DNA from: Amycolatopsis sp. FBCC-B4732
Lineage (GTDB): Bacteria > Actinomycetota > Actinomycetes > Mycobacteriales > Pseudonocardiaceae
DNA: 64,000 bases
Reading direction: 5' to 3'
Assembly: GCF_023008405.1 (NCBI RefSeq)
Contig: NZ_CP095376.1
Span: 6,180,501-6,244,500, forward strand
The notes under the pieces were generated by a model that saw only the letters and a program-made list of their open reading frames with translations, had not been told where the DNA came from and searched no databases. Shown here in pieces: positions 18,481 to 26,353 of this stretch. Every line of letters begins with the position of its first letter. Within the stretch, counting starts at the first letter, position 1. Position numbers and translations under genes: made by a program.

Positions 18481-20138
18481 GCGAGTGCCTCCGCGATGGG
18501 CCCGAGCGCGAGCGCCGGGATGAAGGTGAGGGCCGCGACGAGCACCACCGTGCCGGTGAGCATGGTGGCGAACAGCGGGCCGGTGGTGGGCAGCGTGCCC
18601 GCGGTTTCGGGCACCTTGCGCTGCGCGGCCAGGGAGCCGGCCAGGCAGAGCACGGCGAGGATCGGGATGAACCGGCCGAACGCCATGGCGACGCCGAACG
18701 AGGACTGGAACCAGTCGTTCGTCGCGGTCAGGCCGCCGAACGCGCTGCCGTTGTTGTTGCCGGTGGACGCGTAGCCGTAGAGGATCTCGGACAGGCCGTG
18801 CGCGCCGCCGTTGCCGAGCGCGCCCACCGTGTCCGGCAGCAGCAGCGCGATCCCGGAACCGAGCAGCACCACGGTCGGCATGGCCAGCATGGCGATCGCC
18901 GCGCAGGTGACCTCGCGCCGGCCGAGCTTCTTGCCCAGGTACTCCGGGGTGCGCCCGACCATCAGGCCGGCCAGGAACATCGCGATGATCGCCATGACCA
19001 GGATCCCGTAGAGCCCGGTGCCGACGCCGCCCGGCGAGATCTCGCCGTAGAGCATGTTCAGCAGCGGCCCTCCGCCGCCGAGGCCCGAAAGGCTGTCGTG
19101 GGCGCCGTTGACCGCGCCCGTGGACGTGCCGGTGGTGGTGTCGGCGAAGATCGACGTCAGGCCGATGCCGAACCGCTGTTCCTTGCCCTCCATGCTCGCG
19201 CCCGCGGCCAGCGCCGCCGGGTTGTCCGCGTAGGCCTCGGAGAACCAGATGATCGCCAGCGAAGCGGCCCAGAGCAGGCTCATCACGCCGAGCAGCACGT
19301 ACCCCTGCTTGGGCTTGCCGACCAGCTTGCCGAACGCGCGGGTCAAGCTGACCGGGAGCACCAGGATCAGGAACAGCTCGACGAGGTTCGACCAGGCGTT
19401 GGGGTTCTCGAACGGGTGCGCGGAGTTGGCGTTGAGGATGCCGCCGCCGTTGGTGCCCAGCTCCTTGATGGCCTCCTGGCTCGCGGCCGGGGCGAGGGCG
19501 ATGGTGCTCGGGCTGCCGTCGGGGTTGGTCACGGCGACGCCGGCCTTGAGGCTCTGCACGACGCCGAGGGCGACCAGCACCAGCGCGAACACGAACGCCA
19601 TCGGCAGCAGCACGCGGACCGTGCCGCGTGTGAGGTCCACCCAGAAGTTGCCGAGGCGGTCGGTCTTCGCGCGGACGAACCCGCGCGTCACGGCGATCGC
19701 GACCGCCAGGCCGACCCCTGCGGACAGGAAGTTCTGCACGGTGAGCCCGGCCATCTGCACGAAGTGGCCCATCGTCGTCTCGGGGACGTAGGACTGCCAG
19801 TTCGTGTTGGTGACGAAGGAGATCGCCGTGTTGAACGCGACGCCGGGGCTCACCGCGCCGCGGCCCAGATCCCACGGCAGCAGCGGTTGCAGGCGCTGCA
19901 GCAGGTAGAGCAGCACGACCGAGACGAACGAGAAGCCGAGCACACCGGCGGCGTAGGTCGGCCAGCGCTGCTCGGAGTCCGGGTTGACGCGGAAGAGCTT
20001 GTACAGGCCCTTCTCGAGCTTCGTGTGCTTCTCGCTGGAGAAGACGCGCGCCAGGTAGTCGCCGAGCGGTTTGTAGACCGCGGCGAGGGCGGCGAGGAGC
20101 AGGCCGAGCTGGATGAGCCCGGCCGTCGTGTCGGACAT
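18477..20138 (-). CDS. kdpA: Potassium-transporting ATPase subunit KdpA
   Basis: The 553-residue potassium-channel-like subunit of the Kdp pump, related to the superfamily of K+ transporters, with about ten transmembrane helices. Selectivity-filter-type segments include [34 protein letters not shown] and [12 protein letters not shown], which are diagnostic for KdpA. The start ATG at 20138 overlaps the kdpF stop by one base (TGATG), so the two are tightly coupled. Confidence 0.97.
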   Translation of the reverse strand: MSDTTAGLIQLGLLLAALAAVYKPLGDYLARVFSSEKHTKLEKGLYKLFRVNPDSEQRWPTYAAGVLGFSFVSVVLLYLLQRLQPLLPWDLGRGAVSPGVAFNTAISFVTNTNWQSYVPETTMGHFVQMAGLTVQNFLSAGVGLAVAIAVTRGFVRAKTDRLGNFWVDLTRGTVRVLLPMAFVFALVLVALGVVQSLKAGVAVTNPDGSPSTIALAPAASQEAIKELGTNGGGILNANSAHPFENPNAWSNLVELFLILVLPVSLTRAFGKLVGKPKQGYVLLGVMSLLWAASLAIIWFSEAYADNPAALAAGASMEGKEQRFGIGLTSIFADTTTGTSTGAVNGAHDSLSGLGGGGPLLNMLYGEISPGGVGTGLYGILVMAIIAMFLAGLMVGRTPEYLGKKLGRREVTCAAIAMLAMPTVVLLGSGIALLLPDTVGALGNGGAHGLSEILYGYASTGNNNGSAFGGLTATNDWFQSSFGVAMAFGRFIPILAVLCLAGSLAAQRKVPETAGTLPTTGPLFATMLTGTVVLVAALTFIPALALGPIAEALA

Positions 20139-20239
20139 CAGAATTTCTCCGGCTTGATCAGCGCGACGAAGAGGTAGACGAGCAGGCCGAGCGCCAGCAG
20201 CCCGCCGACGACGTTGGCCACGGTGCCCGCGCCGCTCAC
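20138..20239 (-). CDS. kdpF: KdpF small subunit
   Basis: A 33-residue single-helix protein. Its hydrophobic stretch [19 protein letters not shown] ends in KPEKF, the usual KdpF pattern (YLxxAL...PE+F). KdpF acts as a lipid-like stabiliser of the KdpABC complex. The start is GTG at 20239, overlapping the stop of the upstream 27-codon frame by four bases (GTGA). The stop overlaps the kdpA ATG. Confidence 0.88.
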   Translation of the reverse strand: MSGAGTVANVVGGLLALGLLVYLFVALIKPEKF

Positions 20240-20319
20240 AGCTTTTCCATCCCGCGCAGCGCCAGCGCGAGCACCACGAACACGCCGATCAGCAGGACGG
20301 CGTAGAGCAAGTCGGCCAC
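20236..20319 (-). CDS. 27-residue membrane peptide, first gene of the kdp run
   Basis: GTG at 20319 opens a 27-codon frame ending TGA at 20238-20236. It encodes a single hydrophobic helix, LLYAVLLIGVFVVLALALRG, with an acidic start and the basic end MEKL. A GAGAGG ribosome site lies about 7 bases upstream, and the stop overlaps the kdpF start (GTGA). Similar tiny frames precede kdpF in other actinobacteria as I recall them. It is too short for most gene callers. A role as an extra Kdp micro-subunit or leader is inference. Confidence 0.65.
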   Translation of the reverse strand: MADLLYAVLLIGVFVVLALALRGMEKL

Positions 20320-20433
20320 AGGCACCTCTCAAGACGGGTCACCGGGTTCGGTGACCGGACGCCTTCACTCTGCGGCTCCGGGACCCCGTTCCGACCTGCG
20401 GCTGACGGCGCCTTGATGCGTTCCTGACACGCA

Positions 20434-20450
20434 TTTACGCCGTCTTTATG
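20434..20450. promoter_or_regulatory. Candidate KdpE box upstream of kdp operon
   Basis: Two direct repeats, TTTACG and TTTATG, are separated by five bases (centre spacing 11 bp) on the plus strand, in AT-richer DNA about 115 bp upstream of the first kdp frame. OmpR-family regulators bind such 11-bp-spaced direct repeats, and the E. coli kdp operator has the same TTTAxx-N5-TTTAxx layout. The assignment is by pattern only. Confidence 0.45.
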
Positions 20451-20580
20451 GCAGGTGGCGGCGGTCACGCAAACGTTTGCCCCACTGTGACTGCATGCAG
20501 TTGGCCAGTGACTCACAACACACCGCGTGACCAAACAAGTGCGGAACGTGCAATTCGGGCAGACAACATCTTCGGGTCGT

Positions 20581-20596
20581 GTTACACCTGTGTTAC
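20581..20596 (+). promoter_or_regulatory. GTTAC-N6-GTTAC direct repeat upstream of asnB
   Basis: Two exact GTTAC pentamers six bases apart, ending 45 bp before the asnB start. The 5-N6-5 spacing is that of actinobacterial GlnR half-sites, although the second half-site consensus is usually GAAAC-like. A nitrogen-responsive operator would suit an asparagine synthase. This is a weak pattern match. Confidence 0.3.
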
Positions 20597-20641
20597 CGAT
20601 AGTTGTATCGGCTAAGCAAATCTTGGGAGAGGGGATCACCT

Positions 20642-22483
20642 ATGTGCGGTATCGCCGGCTGGGTTTCCTATGACGCCGACCTCACCCGCCGCGAGGAAGT
20701 GGTCGACGCTATGACCGCGACCATGTCCTGCCGCGGCCCGGACGACGAAGGCACCTGGGTGCGCCGGAACGTCGCGCTCGGCCACCGGCGGCTCGCGATC
20801 ATCGACCTGCCCGGCGGCCGGCAGCCGATGTCGGTGCACACGCCGAACGGCGACGTCGCGATGGTCTACAGCGGTGAGGCCTACAACTTCACCGAGCTGA
20901 AGGAAGAGCTGACGAAGCTCGGCCACCAGTGGGAGACCGACAGCGACACCGAGGTCGTGCTGCACGGCTACCTGCAGTGGGGTGACGCGGTCGTCGACCA
21001 CCTCAACGGCATGTACGCCTTCGCGATCTGGGACGAGCGCGACGACCGGCTCGTGATGATCCGCGACCGGATGGGCATCAAGCCGTTCTACTACTACCCG
21101 ACGCGCGACGGCGTGCTGTTCGGCTCCGAGCCGAAGGCCATCCTGGCCAACCCGCTCGCGAAGAAGGTCGTCGACCTCGACGGCTTCCGCGAGCTGGCCG
21201 GCTTCACCAAGCGGCCGGGCTGGTCGCTGTGGAAGGACATGGAAGAGGTCCAGCCGGGCACGATCGTCACCGTGTCCCGCGAGGGCATCAAGACCCGGAC
21301 GTACTGGAAGCTGGACGCGAAGAAGCACACCGACGACCAGGAGACGACGGTCGCCCGCGTGCGCGAGCTGATGACCGACATCGTCAACCGCCAGCTCGTC
21401 GCCGACGTCCCCCGCTGCGTGCTGCTCTCGGGCGGGCTCGACTCGAGCGCCGTCACCGGGCTCGCCGCCGCGCGGCTGGCCGAGCAGGGCGAGCAGCTGC
21501 GGACGTTCTCCGTCGACTTCTTCGGCCAGGAGGAGAACTTCAAGCCGGACGAGATGCGCGACACCGCGGACTCGCCGTTCGTGCGGGACGTCGCCCAGCT
21601 GGTGAACTCCGCGCACGAGGACGTCATGCTCAACCCCGGCGACCTGACCGACCCCGAGGTCCGGCGCGCGGTGCTGCGGGCCCGGGACATCCCGGCCGGC
21701 CTCGGCGACATGGACACCTCGCTCTACCTGCTGTTCAAGGCGATCCGCGGCCAGTCGACGGTGGCGCTGTCCGGCGAGTCGGCCGACGAGGTGTTCGGCG
21801 GCTACCGCTGGTTCCACGACGAGAAGGCCGTCAACGCGGACACGTTCCCGTGGCTGGCGTTCCGGACGTCGATGATGGACGAGCGGGCGTCGCTGTACAC
21901 ACCGGACCTGGTGAAGAAGCTCGACGTCGAGTCCTACGTCGCCGACCAGTACTCGTCGGCCGTTTCCGCGGTCGAGCACCTCGACGGCGAGTCCGCGCTC
22001 GAGGCGCGGATGCGGACCATCTGCAACCTGCACCTGACCCGGTTCGTGCGGATGCTGCTCGACCGCAAGGACCGCGCGTCCATGGCGGTGGGCCTGGAGG
22101 TCCGCGTGCCGTTCTGCGACCACCGGCTGGTCGAGTACGTGTACAACACGCCGTGGTCGCTGAAGACGTTCGACGGCCGGGAGAAGAGCCTCCTGCGGCA
22201 CGCCACCAAGCACGTGCTGCCGGAGTCGGTGGCCCAGCGGGTGAAGAGCCCGTACCCGTCGACGCAGGACCCGGGCTACGCGGCGGCGCTGCAGCAGCAG
22301 GTCAAGGAGGTGCTGGCCGACCCGGGCCACCAGGTGTTCGGGCTGGTGGACCGCGGGTGGGCGCACCGGGCGTCCGAAGTGGACCCGGCGACCATGGACC
22401 CGGCGATGCGGATCGGGCTGGACCGGGTGCTCGACTTCTACCACTGGATCGAGATGTACTCCCCCACGCTCGAACTGTCTTGA
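20642..22483 (+). CDS. asnB: Asparagine synthase (glutamine-hydrolysing)
   Basis: A 613-residue cytosolic amidotransferase making asparagine from aspartate, glutamine and ATP. The N-terminal class II glutaminase begins with the catalytic Cys2 (MCGIAGWVSY), followed by RGPDDEGTW, HRRLAIIDL and YSGEAYNF. The synthetase domain has the pyrophosphate loop LLSGGLDSSAVTG near residue 260 and ALSGESADEVFGGY near 380. The ATG at 20642 is fixed by the need for Cys2 and is preceded by a GGGAGAGGGG purine run. It stands alone, divergent from kdp. Some antibiotic clusters use homologues to amidate other acids, but nothing here suggests that. Confidence 0.93.
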   Translation: MCGIAGWVSYDADLTRREEVVDAMTATMSCRGPDDEGTWVRRNVALGHRRLAIIDLPGGRQPMSVHTPNGDVAMVYSGEAYNFTELKEELTKLGHQWETDSDTEVVLHGYLQWGDAVVDHLNGMYAFAIWDERDDRLVMIRDRMGIKPFYYYPTRDGVLFGSEPKAILANPLAKKVVDLDGFRELAGFTKRPGWSLWKDMEEVQPGTIVTVSREGIKTRTYWKLDAKKHTDDQETTVARVRELMTDIVNRQLVADVPRCVLLSGGLDSSAVTGLAAARLAEQGEQLRTFSVDFFGQEENFKPDEMRDTADSPFVRDVAQLVNSAHEDVMLNPGDLTDPEVRRAVLRARDIPAGLGDMDTSLYLLFKAIRGQSTVALSGESADEVFGGYRWFHDEKAVNADTFPWLAFRTSMMDERASLYTPDLVKKLDVESYVADQYSSAVSAVEHLDGESALEARMRTICNLHLTRFVRMLLDRKDRASMAVGLEVRVPFCDHRLVEYVYNTPWSLKTFDGREKSLLRHATKHVLPESVAQRVKSPYPSTQDPGYAAALQQQVKEVLADPGHQVFGLVDRGWAHRASEVDPATMDPAMRIGLDRVLDFYHWIEMYSPTLELS

Positions 22484-22517
22484 CCTCGAGTGCCCTTGAG
22501 GTGTGAGCCTGGGCGGC

Positions 22518-22826
22518 ATGAAGGTGCTGCTGTTCGGCCGCAACCCGGCCACGGTCTCGAGGGTGACGGCGGCGCTGTCCGCGGCGGGTTTCGCCGCGGA
22601 CGGCGTCGTTTCGGAGGAAGTGGTGCTGTCCCGGCTGGGTGTCGTGGACGCGCTGGTGCTGGGCGCCGGGGTGGTGGGCACGCTGCGGGAGCGCGTCACG
22701 GCCGCGGCGGTGCGGCACGGGGTCGCGTGGGTGCAGGGGCCGCACATCCTCCCGGAGCGGGACGCGCTCGAGTACGTGCGGACGGAGATCCTGCCGCGGC
22801 TGGTCGCGAGCGGGAAACAGGGTTAG
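22518..22826 (+). CDS. Small alpha/beta protein, unknown function
   Basis: A 102-residue protein with alternating hydrophobic strands and helices: KVLLFGRNPATVSRV, then VVSEEVVLSRLGVVDALVLGAGV and a C-terminal helix EYVRTEILPRLV. It looks like a single Rossmann- or receiver-like half domain. No catalytic motif is clear, and a true receiver would need an acidic pair that is missing. The ATG at 22518 is used; a GTG five codons upstream is possible. Its 3' end, including the stop codon, lies inside a terminator hairpin. Family not recognised. Confidence 0.6.
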   Translation: MKVLLFGRNPATVSRVTAALSAAGFAADGVVSEEVVLSRLGVVDALVLGAGVVGTLRERVTAAAVRHGVAWVQGPHILPERDALEYVRTEILPRLVASGKQG

Positions 22827-22843
22827 CACACTGTTTCCCGCTC
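22808..22843. terminator. Bidirectional 13-bp hairpin between convergent genes
   Basis: Arms GAGCGGGAAACAG (22808-22820) and CTGTTTCCCGCTC (22831-22843) are perfect reverse complements around a 10-base loop that contains the TAG stop of the plus-strand gene. It sits 11 bp from the stop of the convergent GNAT gene and can serve both strands. Confidence 0.72.
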
Positions 22844-22854
22844 ACGCGGTTTGC

Positions 22855-23310
22855 TCAGCCGAGGCGCAGGTCCGCGCGGATCTCGTCGCCCTCGGTGGTG
22901 AGCGTGGCGCCGAGGGCGGCCAGCACCGAACGGGCGCCGGCGTTGTCCGGTGTCGTCGAGGCGGTGAAGCGGGCGGCGCCCGACGTGCGGGCTTCGGCCA
23001 GGAGCAGCCTGGTCACCTCGCGGCCGATCCCGCGGCCGCGGGTGTCCCGGCTCAGCCAGATGCCCGCTTCCACCGCGTCGCCGTGGCGCTCCAGCCGGGC
23101 GGCGCCCACCGCGGTCCCGTCCACGTCGACCACCCACGTGCGTTCCACCGCGGTCGCCGGGTCGAGCGAGCGACCTCGGTGGAACGCCAGGAACGCGTCT
23201 CGGCGGGCCGGCGTCCAGCCGGGCGGGCCGGGCACCGGGGGCATCACTTCCAGGGGATCCGCGCCGGTCACCGCCGCGTCCAGCAGGCGGGAGAGCGCGG
23301 GCTCGTCCAA
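22855..23310 (-). CDS. GNAT-family N-acetyltransferase
   Basis: A putative acetyl-CoA-dependent acetyltransferase of about 151 residues. The central AGIWLSRDTRGRGIGREVTRLLLAEA segment contains the RGxG(I)G acetyl-CoA loop of motif A, and FTASTTPDNAGARSVLAALGA matches motif B with the typical Asn-x-x-Ala/Ser. The substrate cannot be predicted. The start is uncertain: TTG at 23310 gives LDEPALSRLL, while similarity-like sequence seems to begin a few codons earlier (ITLTV), where only CTG is available at the overlap with the upstream oxidoreductase stop. The gene lies immediately behind the Gfo/Idh gene and may be co-transcribed with it. Confidence 0.75.
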   Translation of the reverse strand: MDEPALSRLLDAAVTGADPLEVMPPVPGPPGWTPARRDAFLAFHRGRSLDPATAVERTWVVDVDGTAVGAARLERHGDAVEAGIWLSRDTRGRGIGREVTRLLLAEARTSGAARFTASTTPDNAGARSVLAALGATLTTEGDEIRADLRLG

Positions 23311-23324
23311 AACCGTCAGCGTGA

Positions 23325-24323
23325 TCAGCGCCGGACCTCCGCCAGCCGCACCGGACGCCGCTCGCGCCGGGACACCTCGCACGCCTCCGCGATGTAGAAC
23401 GCCTCCAGCGCGTCCGCCGCGACGCACGGCGAAGGCGCCCGGCCCGCGACGACGTCCAGGAACGCCTTCAGCTCCGTCGTGTACGCGGGCCGGAAGCGCT
23501 CCATGAACCCCGGGTACGCCGGCCCGGGCAGCGGGGCGACCCCCGGCTCGACCGAGCGCAGCGGCGCCCGGTCGTCCAGGCCGACGACGACACCCGACAC
23601 CGACCCGAGCACGTCCAGCCGGACGTCGTAGCCCGCGCCGTTGTAGCGGGTCATGGACACCGTCGCCAGGGTGCCGTCGTCCAGGGTCAGCGTCGCCGCC
23701 GCCGTGTCGACGTCGCCCGCGTCCGCGAAGAACCGCTCGCCGCGGTTGGCGCCGATCGCGTAGACCTCCTCGACCTCGCGGCCGCTGACCCAGCGGATGA
23801 TGTCGAAGTCGTGGACGCCGCAGTCGCGGAACAACCCGCCCGAATGGGCCACGTACTCCGCCGGCGGGGGCGCCGGGTCGAACGTCGTCGCGCGCAGGGT
23901 GTGCAGCCAGCCCAGTTCGCCCGACGCGACCGCCGTCCGCGCCGCCTGGTAGCCCGCGTCGAAGCGGCGCTGGAAGCCGATCTGGACCGGCACGTCCGAG
24001 GCGCCGATGCGGTCGATGACGGCCAGGGTACCGGGGATGTCCGCGGCCACCGGCTTTTCGCAGAACACCGGCAGGCCCGCGTCGACCGCCGCGATGATCA
24101 GGCCCGGGTGCGCGTCCGTGGCGGCCGTGACGACCAGGCCGTCGAGGCCCGCGGTGAACAGGTCGTCGAGGGACGTCGTCTCGACGCCCAGCTTCGCGGC
24201 CGCCGACCGGGCCCGCGCCGGGTCGACGTCGGCCACCACGACCGACCCGACCTCCTCGAAGCCCTTCAGCGTCTCCGCGTGCGCGGTGCCGATCCGGCCG
24301 GTGCCCGCCAGTCCCAACCTCAT
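23325..24323 (-). CDS. Gfo/Idh/MocA oxidoreductase, probable inositol 2-dehydrogenase
   Basis: A 332-residue NAD(P)-dependent dehydrogenase. The N-terminal Rossmann fold opens with LGLAGTGRIGTAHAETL. The catalytic CEKPVA motif is near residue 92, and the C-terminal domain has GGLFRDCGVHDFDIIRW with the conserved Asp and His of inositol dehydrogenases. It is encoded directly behind the LacI regulator (ATGA overlap) and opposite an iol operon that has no iolG of its own, so it most likely supplies the first oxidation step. An AGGAGG ribosome site precedes the ATG. Exact substrate (myo-, scyllo-inositol or a sugar) is inference. Confidence 0.85.
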   Translation of the reverse strand: MRLGLAGTGRIGTAHAETLKGFEEVGSVVVADVDPARARSAAAKLGVETTSLDDLFTAGLDGLVVTAATDAHPGLIIAAVDAGLPVFCEKPVAADIPGTLAVIDRIGASDVPVQIGFQRRFDAGYQAARTAVASGELGWLHTLRATTFDPAPPPAEYVAHSGGLFRDCGVHDFDIIRWVSGREVEEVYAIGANRGERFFADAGDVDTAAATLTLDDGTLATVSMTRYNGAGYDVRLDVLGSVSGVVVGLDDRAPLRSVEPGVAPLPGPAYPGFMERFRPAYTTELKAFLDVVAGRAPSPCVAADALEAFYIAEACEVSRRERRPVRLAEVRR

Positions 24324-25339
24324 CGTGGTGCTCCTCCTGTCGCAGAAAACCCGGCGGTGGTCGCGCGGACCACCAGGGAGGGGTGCAGCAGGTGCCGGAC
24401 CGGCTCCGTGCGCTCCCCGCGGACGCGCTCGATCAGCGCCGCGAACGCCAGCCGCGCCATGTCCGTGCGCGACTGGTCCACCGTGGTCAGTGAGAGGTGG
24501 CGCAGCGCGGCCAGCGACGTGTTGTCGTAGCCGACGACCGACACGTCCCCCGGTACGCGCAGCCCGGCCTCTTCGAGGGCCGAGATCGCGCCCACGGCGT
24601 TGAAGTCGTTGCCGGCGACCAGCCCCGTCGGCAGGTCGGCGCGCGAGTACGTGGCGAGCAGCTCGCGCACGGCGGTTTCGCCACCGATGTCGGTGTGCTC
24701 GCTGCGCACGACGATCGGCTCCAGTCCGTGCGCCCGCATGGCCGACTCGAAGCCGCGCCGCCGCTGCGCCGCCCCGGCCGCGCCGCCGCCGTCGAGGTGC
24801 GCGATGCGCCGGTGCCCGAGGCCGGCCAGGTGGCCGACCGCCAGCGCGGAGCCCGCCTCGCCGTCGTCGTTCACCGTGTCCACTGTGGACGCGCGGATCG
24901 TCCGCGAGACCAGCACGACCGGGCACTGCTTGGCCGCGATCCGGATCGACGCCGCCGGCACGACCGGCGAAAGCAGGATGATCCCCGCCGGGCGGAAGGA
25001 AAGCAGGTTGTGCAGGGCGTTCCACTCGCGTGTGGGACTGCGGCCGCCCGTGTTGAGGATCAGGTCGAAGCCCGCCGCCTGCGCGGCCCGGTCCAGTTCC
25101 TCGACGATGTCGGCGAAGAACGCATTGCGCAGGTCGTTGACCATCACGCCGAGCACCGTCGACGTGCGGCTGGCCAGCGACCGCGCCATCACGTGCGGCT
25201 GGTAGCCGAGTTCTTCGGCGGCGCGCAGGACCGCGGCGCGCCGGGCGTCGGACACCTTCGGCGAATTCCGCATCACCAGGGAGACCAGTGCGCGCGAAAC
25301 GCCCGCCCTGGCGGCGACGTCCTCCATCGTCGGACGCAC
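24320..25339 (-). CDS. LacI-family transcriptional regulator of the iol locus
   Basis: A 339-residue repressor. The N-terminal helix-turn-helix TMEDVAARAGVSRALVSLVM and hinge helix (HVMARSLASRTSTVLGV) are followed by a periplasmic-binding-protein-like effector domain ending in VVRATT. The GTG at 25339 has a GGGGAGG site five bases upstream; an earlier GTG at 25345 overlaps that site and an ATG at 25327 is also possible. It is transcribed divergently from iolE. Two GAGCGCTC-centred palindromes in the shared gap are the likely operators, and autoregulation is likely since the gap is only about 110 bp. Confidence 0.9.
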   Translation of the reverse strand: MRPTMEDVAARAGVSRALVSLVMRNSPKVSDARRAAVLRAAEELGYQPHVMARSLASRTSTVLGVMVNDLRNAFFADIVEELDRAAQAAGFDLILNTGGRSPTREWNALHNLLSFRPAGIILLSPVVPAASIRIAAKQCPVVLVSRTIRASTVDTVNDDGEAGSALAVGHLAGLGHRRIAHLDGGGAAGAAQRRRGFESAMRAHGLEPIVVRSEHTDIGGETAVRELLATYSRADLPTGLVAGNDFNAVGAISALEEAGLRVPGDVSVVGYDNTSLAALRHLSLTTVDQSRTDMARLAFAALIERVRGERTEPVRHLLHPSLVVRATTAGFSATGGAPR

Positions 25340-25372
25340 GAGCACCTCCCCTGAGCACCGGAAACCCGGGTC

Positions 25373-25401
25373 TTGACTTGCTGTGACGGACGCTACAAGA
25401 T
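25373..25401 (+). promoter_or_regulatory. Candidate sigma-70-type promoter of the iol operon
   Basis: TTGACT at 25373-25378 and CAAGAT at 25396-25401 are separated by 17 bp. The first LacI-type operator overlaps the end of the -10 element, which is a repressing geometry. Read by eye only. Confidence 0.45.
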
Positions 25402-25416
25402 TAGAGCGCTCTAATC
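25399..25416. promoter_or_regulatory. LacI-type operator O1
   Basis: GATTAGAGCGCTCTAATC is a perfect 18-bp palindrome overlapping the -10 element of the iol promoter. The AGCGCT centre is common for actinobacterial LacI-family operators. A second, imperfect copy lies 17 bp downstream, centre to centre. Confidence 0.75.
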
Positions 25417-25418
25417 AA

Positions 25419-25430
25419 TAGAGCGCTCCA
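25419..25430. promoter_or_regulatory. LacI-type operator O2 (imperfect)
   Basis: TAGAGCGCTCCA matches the core of O1 with one mismatch in palindromic symmetry. Its centre is 17 bp from that of O1 and it ends 22 bp before the iolE start. Confidence 0.6.
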
Positions 25431-25452
25431 ACGCCACCGACGGAGGCCCCTT

Positions 25453-26331
25453 GTGACAGCGACGATCCGAGTAGCCGCCGCGCCGATCTCCTGGGGCGTC
25501 TGCGAAGTCCCGGGCTGGGGCCGGGTGCTCGACGCCGCGACCGTGCTCGGTGAGATGGCGGCGCTCGGCGTCCAGGCGACCGAACTCGGCCCGCCCGGCT
25601 ACCTCCCCCGCGACCCGGCCGGGCTCCGGGAGCTGCTCGGGGCGCACGGCCTCACGCTCGTCGGCGGGTTCCTCGCCGTCGTCCTGCACGAAAACCAGGA
25701 AGCCGCCCTCGCGGAAGCCGAAGAGTCCGCCGCGCTGTTCGCCGCCTGCGGGGGCGACGTCCTCGTGCTCGCCGCCGCGACCGGGCTCGACGGTTACGAC
25801 GAACGCCCGAAGCTCACCGGCGCCGAATGGGCGACGCTGGTCGGCACCGCCGGCAAGATCCGCGACATCGCCGCCGCCCACGGCCTGCGCACGGTGCTGC
25901 ACCCGCACGTCGGGACGCACGTGGAGCAGCAGGCCGAGGTCGAGCGCTTCCTCGCCGACTCCGAGCTCGGCTTGTGCCTCGACACCGGGCACCTGATGAT
26001 CGGCGGGACGGATCCGGTCGAGCTGGCGAAGCGGTATCCCGAGCGGGTGGGGCACGTGCACCTGAAGGACGTCCGGGCGGACCTGGCGGCCGAAGTCCGC
26101 GCGGGACGGCTCGGCTACACCGACGCGGTCGGGCGGGGCATCTACACCCCGCTCGGCGAGGGGGACGTGGACGTGGCTTCGATGGTGCGCTCCGTCCAGG
26201 CCGCCGGCTACGACGGCTGGTACGTCCTCGAACAGGACACCGCCCTGGGCGAGGAAAGCGCCGACGACCTGCCCCGGCGGGACACCGAGCGCAGCCTGGC
26301 CCACCTCGCGAAGATCATCGACTCCCTGTAA
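25453..26331 (+). CDS. Inosose dehydratase-like TIM-barrel protein (IolE family)
   Basis: A 292-residue xylose-isomerase-like TIM barrel. The N-terminal AAAPISWGVCEVPGWG motif is characteristic of IolE (2-keto-myo-inositol dehydratase). Metal-ligand segments follow: ELGPPGYLP, TVLHPHVGTHVE, GLCLDTGHLMIGG and VGHVHLKDV. The GTG at 25453 has GGAGG seven bases upstream. It is the first gene of the operon, directly downstream of the operators. The order before transporter and iolC/B/D genes supports the inositol role; some close relatives are epimerases for other sugars. Confidence 0.87.
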   Translation: MTATIRVAAAPISWGVCEVPGWGRVLDAATVLGEMAALGVQATELGPPGYLPRDPAGLRELLGAHGLTLVGGFLAVVLHENQEAALAEAEESAALFAACGGDVLVLAAATGLDGYDERPKLTGAEWATLVGTAGKIRDIAAAHGLRTVLHPHVGTHVEQQAEVERFLADSELGLCLDTGHLMIGGTDPVELAKRYPERVGHVHLKDVRADLAAEVRAGRLGYTDAVGRGIYTPLGEGDVDVASMVRSVQAAGYDGWYVLEQDTALGEESADDLPRRDTERSLAHLAKIIDSL

Positions 26332-26353
26332 TCCCGGTCCCAAAGGAGTGACT

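Noticed and set aside
20642..22483. Marker of a biosynthetic gene cluster
   Set aside because: Asparagine synthase stands alone with housekeeping neighbours (kdp) and no tailoring or assembly-line genes.
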